NCBI GenBank assembly: GCA_011763485.2
Contig: JAANSK020267604.1
Location: 1-21,546 of the forward strand
Direction: 5' to 3'
DNA: 21,546 nucleotides
Origin: Isoetes engelmannii
Lineage: Eukaryota; Streptophyta; Lycopodiopsida; Isoetales; Isoetaceae
How positions within the stretch are numbered: position 1 is the stretch's first letter; every line of letters begins with the position of its first letter. Both the position numbers and the translations under genes were made by a program. Below the pieces are notes generated by a model that saw nothing but the letters and a program-made list of their open reading frames with translations, was not told where the DNA came from and ran no database searches. This document shows positions 17,264 through 21,546 of this stretch, in pieces.

Positions 17264-17850
17264 TCTAAATTCAGATAAAAGGCTGGAAAAATGTAAACAT
17301 GTTATATAAAAAATGTCAGCAACACTTGGAACAACTTTGAAAAAGAGAACCTTTGGAGGCACAATAGAGCGACTTGGACAACTCCTCTCAAGAACGAAAG
17401 CACAAATAAACATATCACTGTCATTATCCAGCAAGAAATATCATGAGAGAATAAACACTTGCATGAATGTGAAAGGCAATTTCTTTAGACTAAAAATATC
17501 TAGCACAATAACAGGGGGTTGTTTTTTTTATACGCCGTTTCACATATTTCATTAGTGTATTCGTTCAGGTATACTAAACAGCATTTCTAGAGTGCACCCT
17601 TTATGGGTTGTTGATTTTTATTGGCTGAAACAACCTCACGGTTGGCATGTTTCTCTGTATGTTTTTTGCTGCTACTTTAGGTTTTCAAAGATGGCTAATG
17701 TCGAGCATTTGCATTTAAGAGCACGAAGAAACACAAGAGAAAGGCTTAGCGACCTCAAGTTTTCCAGGGTTTGTGTTTCTCGAATTTTTATCAGATAGGT
17801 CAAAAACTGGTGGTTCGAGGGCAAAAAGAATAGGAATGCTATGGCTATGG
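17264..17850 (+). other. Short open frames of unknown status
   Basis: An 80-codon ORF at 17313-17555 (MSATLGTTLKKRTFGGTIER onward) and a basic stretch after a CTACTTTAG acceptor-like site near 17682 (MANVEHLHLRARRNTRERLS, 17691-17798) have some protein-like texture. Neither shows a known domain and no joining splice sites were convincing. They may be debris of one decayed gene. Confidence 0.2.
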
Positions 17851-17886
17851 CACCCCTAAAACCCTCTAAAACCCTCTAAAACCCCC
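17851..17886. repeat. Short telomere-like decamer repeat
   Basis: CCCCTAAA is followed by ACCCTCTAAA twice and AACCCCC: about three 10-bp units similar to, but not identical with, the plant telomere repeat CCCTAAA. It is too short and irregular to be a telomere. Confidence 0.55.
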
Positions 17887-18199
17887 TTTGGTTTGGGTGC
17901 ATATTCACACGAGGGGTGATGAAGGGCAGCGCGAGCCCTTTTTTACCCCCAAAGCAACAAAATACATGTATGAAATCAACACCATTAAGTACATTGCCTC
18001 AAACCTTATAGTATTTTGTAACTCTTGTTATATAGTATGAAAAAACTTGTACGAGCATACCCCACAAACGAGGATTTCTATCTACGGCCCAAATCAAATA
18101 ATAAGTTGTGAATATGCCCATCCAACAGCTCTCGTTGCCTCAAACTAATGAGGGTTTTAGGTGGAACTTAATACCAATTGTTATGAATCACACCAATAA
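17887..18199. other. Intergenic, nothing recognised
   Basis: AT-rich, no sustained frame. A string near 18165 read on the minus strand resembles TTGGTATTAAG, discussed and rejected as a primer-binding site. Confidence 0.35.
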
Positions 18200-18548
18200 T
18201 TCATACATTTTAAATCTACAAAGCCATATTTAAAGTCTTTAGCAGATAAGAACGAGGCGTCTCATTCTATTTGTCCATCTAGAACTGCTAAATTGTCCAC
18301 CAATCAAACAGTTAGCAAAGGTAAGAAAGCTTTCCAGTTTACTCCAATAGCTTGTGATAATCTAGCTCTAGTTCATCAAACTAGAGGAAGATCCAAATCA
18401 CAGATCAAATTATGGTCGTTCTCCTCCCGTGCCTCCAAGTGTTAAAAACTTGCAATTAAACTCCATCGAAAAGGTAAAGGAAAGAATTGGCCGGAAACGC
18501 AAAAAACGGCGTTACATCTTGTCGGCAAAAACGTCACCAGCAGCGTGA
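18200..18548 (+). pseudogene. Two overlapping ATG-less open frames, K/R-rich, unrecognised
   Basis: One frame is open from 18200 to a TAA at 18443 (81 codons; includes TVSKGKKAFQFTPIACDNLA). A second, shifted frame is open from 18372 to a TGA at 18546 (58 codons; includes NLQLNSIEKVKERIGRKRKK). Both have balanced, protein-like composition unusual for this AT-rich region. The basic RKRKKRR patch resembles a nuclear localisation signal or a nucleic-acid-binding tail. No family was recognised. It may be a decayed exon or part of an old retroelement protein. Confidence 0.25.
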
Positions 18549-18682
18549 GGGGAAACCCCCTAAAACATTTTAAGTAAGTAGATGTGTTTTTTAGGCTGCA
18601 CATGGACGTCTATTTTAGGGCACAAACCTATTCTTATTTCTTCACTGCTGTGATATAAGGTGGATCCAGGATCCGATATAGC

Positions 18683-18822
18683 CTTTCAACTCTAATCACT
18701 CTTTCAACTCTAATCGCTTTTTTTTAAATAAAAAAAATTAGAACCATCATTGGATCAATGAATATCAACCCAAACAAAAAATTGGAACCCTCACTGGATC
18801 ATTAAATATCAACCCAAAAATA
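18683..18822. repeat. Two neighbouring tandem duplications (18 bp x2, 44 bp x2)
   Basis: CTTTCAACTCTAATCACT at 18683 repeats at 18701 with one change. A 44-bp unit (18735-18778 and 18779-18822) shares AAATT-GAACC, CTGGATCA or TTGGATCA, and AATATCAACCCAAA, with several changes. Confidence 0.75.
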
Positions 18823-18893
18823 AAGAAGCCAACATCACATGATAGACCTAACCGTATAAAAAAAATTAGAACAATGTGCACCACACAATGAGA

Positions 18894-18906
18894 CATTATC
18901 ACATTA
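18894..18906. repeat. Possible SINE target-site duplication, left
   Basis: CATTATCACATTA occurs here and again at 19208-19220, bracketing the SINE. The right copy lies about 34 bp past the visible tail, so the assignment is tentative. Confidence 0.4.
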
Positions 18907-19174
18907 CAACCACCATGTTGGTGGTCTAGTGGTTAGACCTTAAGGTTGGGGTGTACCCCTCTAGGGTTCAAAACCCACTGGCTACCATCAGGTGGTAAGT
19001 GGATGAGTGCAAGTCTCATCATGTGTAGTGTGTGATGAGAATGACGTGGGTGAGTGTGAGTCTCATCATGTGTGGTGTGTGTCTGAGAATGTGCCATTTA
19101 ATCGTCATAGATCTCAGAAGGGATGTTGCCAAAAAGGGTATGACGTTAAACTACTAAATAAATAAATAAATATA
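18907..19174 (+). mobile_element. tRNA-derived SINE
   Basis: An A box (TGGTCTAGTGG, 18922-18932) and a B box (GGTTCAAAACC, 18965-18975) are 43 bp apart, the spacing of a tRNA-type RNA polymerase III promoter. The tRNA-like head continues into an unrelated body and ends in a (TAAA)n tail at about 19154-19174. Together these define a short interspersed element mobilised in trans by a LINE. The body contains a 47-bp internal duplication (copies from 19005 and 19052, both with AGTCTCATCATGTGT). It is too long and mis-paired to be a functional tRNA gene. Confidence 0.8.
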
Positions 19175-19207
19175 AAGAAATCACGGAACAAAGGCTGCCA
19201 TTTACAG

Positions 19208-19220
19208 CATTATCACATTA
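19208..19220. repeat. Possible SINE target-site duplication, right
   Basis: Exact 13-bp match to 18894-18906; see there. Confidence 0.4.
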
Positions 19221-19850
19221 TTACAAAACAATGTACAATAAGCACTGGTGTGCAAAGGAAGGGTGGTAACGAGGGTAAACCTATGTAGATGATAATTGTA
19301 GAAATGCTGAAGTGTAAACAGCAACTCAGCTCATGCAAGGCATCTGAATGGACACCGCAAATGTGGTAAGCCTCAAAACACAAAGAGCTCCCTGCTCCAA
19401 CCAACGCAGAGACCACATCGCCATGATCCGCACATGGCGTAGCGGCTTTAGATTTGAAGCTAGAAAGCTTTAAACAATACCCAAGCTTCACCTTCCTCCT
19501 AATCTAGAAACTCATTACTTGTGAAATGGAACATATATCTTATTGTATATTAAGGACATATGCTTAACATCAACAAGGCTGTACATACAAACGAAGAAAG
19601 GAAAGCTTTACATAAGCTGTACATGGTTTCATGATTCAGATTACTGCTAGATCACTCCCACCTTAAAAACACAAATCGCCCTGTGGAAAGCATTTTTTGG
19701 AGCACGTAGCAAAGGCTTGTGCTTCGGAGTGTCCTCCCATGACGAAGCATGAAGAAGATATTTGTGTTGTCCAGCACAACACAATTCCTTGGCTCCCTCT
19801 ACTGCTGCGACTCTTTCTCCCCTTCAACGGCTGCTCATCCTGCTGCAGCT
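19221..19850. other. Intergenic; weak minus-strand open frames
   Basis: A 92-codon minus frame (19491-19213) contains KAATPCADHGDVVSALVGAG and a long hydrophobic tail, and a 63-codon minus frame (19854-19663) is S/K/Q-rich. Neither carries a recognised domain. They could be exons downstream of the small ORF at 20033-19851, but no convincing splice pairs were found. Confidence 0.2.
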
Positions 19851-20033
19851 TCAATTTCTCTTGGAAACATGTCCAAAAGCATCATACTGCAGCCTATCTT
19901 GGCGAGCTTTGCCACAGTCAGACATCGGGGCAGTGGCTAAGCTGCTCTTAGATGGACCCATCCCTCCATCGCTGGCCGCCTCCTGCATCATACCCATAGC
20001 TTCCTCATCGCTTCCTCGCTGGCCACGCTCCAT
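19851..20033 (-). CDS. Small minus-strand ORF, possible gene start, unknown function
   Basis: A 60-codon ORF begins MERGQRGSDEEAMGMMQEAA and ends in TGA at 19853-19851. Its composition (G, S, E, M, Q; GC-rich codons) differs from the AT-rich surroundings and looks like the start of a real plant protein. A TATATA string lies immediately upstream of the ATG. If that is a TATA box, the transcript would begin inside the ORF and a later ATG (19997) would be used. Upstream on the minus strand are GCACGTGC (20076-20083), an AGCCGTTAGATTGG block and TGGGCC-type motifs common in plant promoters. No domain was recognised; it may be the first exon of a longer gene or a relic. Confidence 0.25.
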   Translation of the reverse strand: MERGQRGSDEEAMGMMQEAASDGGMGPSKSSLATAPMSDCGKARQDRLQYDAFGHVSKRN

Positions 20034-20083
20034 GTATATATCCGGAGACCCATCTCGCTTTAGCAAGATTCTAAAGCACGTGC

Positions 20084-20271
20084 AGATCCAGCTCCACGCG
20101 GCCAAAAGAATTCTTGCCTCTGTCTTCCAATCTAACGGCTGATCGGCTGCAACACGGCCTCATGAACTCTAGGTCAAAGCAAGTGGACGGCCCATCAAAA
20201 GAAAATAGACCTTTGCAAAAAAAATTGGACGGCCACAACTTTATTCTATTAAAAAAAAAAAAAAAAAAAAA
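20084..20271 (+). other. GGACGGCC motifs followed by a 21-A tract
   Basis: GGACGGCC occurs twice (near 20185 and 20228) and ends in 21 consecutive A at 20251-20271. A long A run after non-coding sequence could be the tail of a small retroposed copy, but no target duplication was found. On the minus strand the same motifs read as promoter-like GGGCCGTCC. Confidence 0.3.
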
Positions 20272-20776
20272 GCAAACCCCGTGCCCCTTTCAAATTGGGG
20301 AACTCTAATAGTTTGTCTCTAATTTTAGGATCGATAAGGCCCACGTTGCCTAATTTTGATTCTGTATCTTCATACACACGCATATATACTCATATGAACA
20401 CTTATTATATATATTCCACGTCCTTTAATCTGGATTCCACGTCCTTTAATCTGGAATATTCAGAGCATTTTTTCCGGATCCAATGATCCAAGCAATAAGG
20501 AGTGTGCCATTTATTAATCTGAAATTGGGTGTAAAATGATATATTGCAAAGGGATTGATCAAATCCCATTTCCTTTTTGGCTCTAATCTACTCGTTTCTA
20601 CAATTGCATAACCCAGATTTTTCTTGCTTGAACACTAGCATTATGTCTGAGATGCGTTCTACTTTATATATGATACCTATTTTTCTCCTGGACATTATCA
20701 TATTCATACAAATATTTATCATCATGCATGATGATAGATAAATTGGAGAGGCATTATATCATAAATAAAAACTAGA
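20272..20776. other. AT-rich intergenic DNA with small repeats
   Basis: No gene is seen. A 21-bp unit, ATTCCACGTCCTTTAATCTGG minus its last base in print, is duplicated exactly in tandem at 20413-20433 and 20434-20454. A perfect 20-bp palindrome at 20717-20736 is centred on CATGCATG. The segment next to 20777 is presumably the 3' flank of the phosphomannomutase gene. Confidence 0.6.
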
Positions 20777-21510
20777 CTATGAAAGAAATAGACGAGTGCA
20801 CTGCTCCTTTGTATCATCTCGACTTGTCACTGTAGAACAGAGAATAGCTTCCCAATAAATATTGGTGCTAACACTTAAATAAGATAAGAGTGGAAAGCAA
20901 GATCACCAGTATGCCCAATTGTGCGCTCAGACATAAAAATTTTGTGCTCATTCCCTCCCTGAAACAAATGCCGCCTTTGTAAGATTGAAGAATGTGACAT
21001 TAGCTATAATCTTAAGCATCAACCATTTTCATGTAGATAACCCTTAACAATGTATTGAATACAATAACATACCTTGTACGTCTTATCCCCAAAAAAATGT
21101 TTCTCATTAAATTCTTCTAGAAATTGTAAACAATAAGTCTTATCCCAGCGTCGAGGGAAAACCTGGACAGAAAAGCATCGATACGAAAGGCAAATGTAGA
21201 ATTATAAAATTGCCTAATACACCTCTTACATCAAAGCTTATCTACCCACCAATTGAAAAGGTTAGATTAAGATGTGCAAACTTCTCCTTTAATATTTCAA
21301 CCATTTTGGCCTGCACATTGTGTACCTGCAAAATTATGCAGTTCCCATCTTTATCCAATTTGTCAATAATAAGAAATCCTCAACATGAAGCTACTGATGT
21401 CCCTACATGCCTTATCAGATCCCTCAAAATCGTCCCGTTCTTCCTGACTGCAATTGCGACCAATGGGCAATACATTCAACATTCCAGTTCTAAACTCAAT
21501 AAAGGTTCCT
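20777..21510 (-). pseudogene. PMM: Phosphomannomutase, C-terminal five exons, with in-frame stop
   Basis: Minus-strand exons are 21510-21411, 21325-21230, 21162-21073, 20958-20907 and 20829-20777 (stop TAG). They encode about 130 C-terminal residues of phosphomannomutase, a cytosolic HAD-fold enzyme that interconverts mannose 6- and 1-phosphate for GDP-mannose, glycans and ascorbate. Clear blocks are [60 protein letters not shown] and ERTIGHTVTSRDDT. Exon phases are consistent and lengths match plant genes, but there are signs of lost function. The universally conserved GGQISFD reads GG-stop-ISFD (TAG at 21244-21242, from CAG). The glycine of the usual FPxGWDKTYC is arginine. The first intron starts with GC instead of GT (21410-21409). 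The remaining splice sites are GT-AG. The 5' exons lie beyond the window. A functional allele or paralogue probably exists elsewhere. Confidence 0.9.
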
Positions 21511-21546
21511 CTGCAAGCCAACAAACAGTATGCCAATTATCTAGCA
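21511..21546 (-). other. Intron upstream of the first visible PMM exon
   Basis: The minus strand reads TTGGCTTGCAG into the exon at 21510, a normal acceptor. The upstream exons are outside the window. Confidence 0.7.

Noticed and set aside
17851-17886. Interstitial telomere
   Set aside because: Three imperfect 10-bp units only, not CCCTAAA heptamers.
18155-18180. Minus-strand AACAATTGGTATTAAG-like string resembling an LTR end plus initiator-tRNA primer-binding site
   Set aside because: The primer-site match is poor beyond TTGGTAT and no paired LTR was found.
18915-18990. Possible tRNA gene
   Set aside because: A and B boxes are present, but the sequence does not close an acceptor stem and continues into a SINE body and TAAA tail.
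19690-19790. Minus-strand FFMLRHG string recalling the phosphoglycerate-mutase RHG motif
   Set aside because: Four matching residues in a frame interrupted nearby are not enough, and no other family motif is present.

Overview
The window looks like nuclear DNA of a land plant: AT-rich, with short spliceosomal introns (about 58-204 nt), plant-type gene families and dense transposable-element debris. I cannot place the lineage from the sequence alone. Three host genes can be rebuilt exon by exon. The first is a C1D/Rrp47-family exosome cofactor on the plus strand (474-1574, five exons). The second is an HVA22-like ER-membrane protein on the minus strand (13397-14118, five exons). The third is the 3' part of a phosphomannomutase gene on the minus strand (20777-21510, five exons). 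It runs off the right edge and carries an in-frame stop, so it is called a pseudogene. They share no operon-like logic and look like independent genes separated by repeats.

Layout: 1-470 is a repeat-rich upstream zone. 474-1800 is the C1D gene with its 3' UTR. 1800-3600 is intergenic, with hairpin-forming and ATGC-rich repeats. 3656-4028 is a possible two-exon small gene or 5' gene fragment. 4746-5869 is a 5'-truncated LINE on the minus strand with a poly(A) tail and 16-bp target-site duplications. 6080-7165 is AT-rich DNA with a weak aspartic-protease-like fossil and dispersed repeats. 7166-10584 is a strange region: arrays of CACGA-type motifs at both ends, a clear TATA box, and a decayed coding stretch that resembles a plant transposon/retroelement gag-like domain. 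10600-12660 holds coding-like remnants I cannot name. 12670-12963 is a tandem array. 13142-14118 is the HVA22-like gene, followed by ABRE/G-box, TGGGCC and telo-box motifs (14463-14916). 15720-16530 looks like a non-autonomous DNA element with inverted subterminal repeats and a 3 x 64-bp array. 16600-18850 is full of two-copy tandem repeats and unrecognised open frames. 18907-19174 is a tRNA-derived SINE. 19851-20271 has a small minus-strand ORF and a 21-A tract. 20777-21546 is the phosphomannomutase pseudogene.

The points most worth a second look are: the CACGA-array element at 7.2-10.0 kb; the loss-of-function signs in phosphomannomutase; the HVA22-like gene with ABA-type motifs upstream and a possible lost C-terminal extension; and the unusual number of short, mostly two-copy tandem duplications across the window. 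No prokaryotic system, CRISPR array or intact autonomous transposon was seen.
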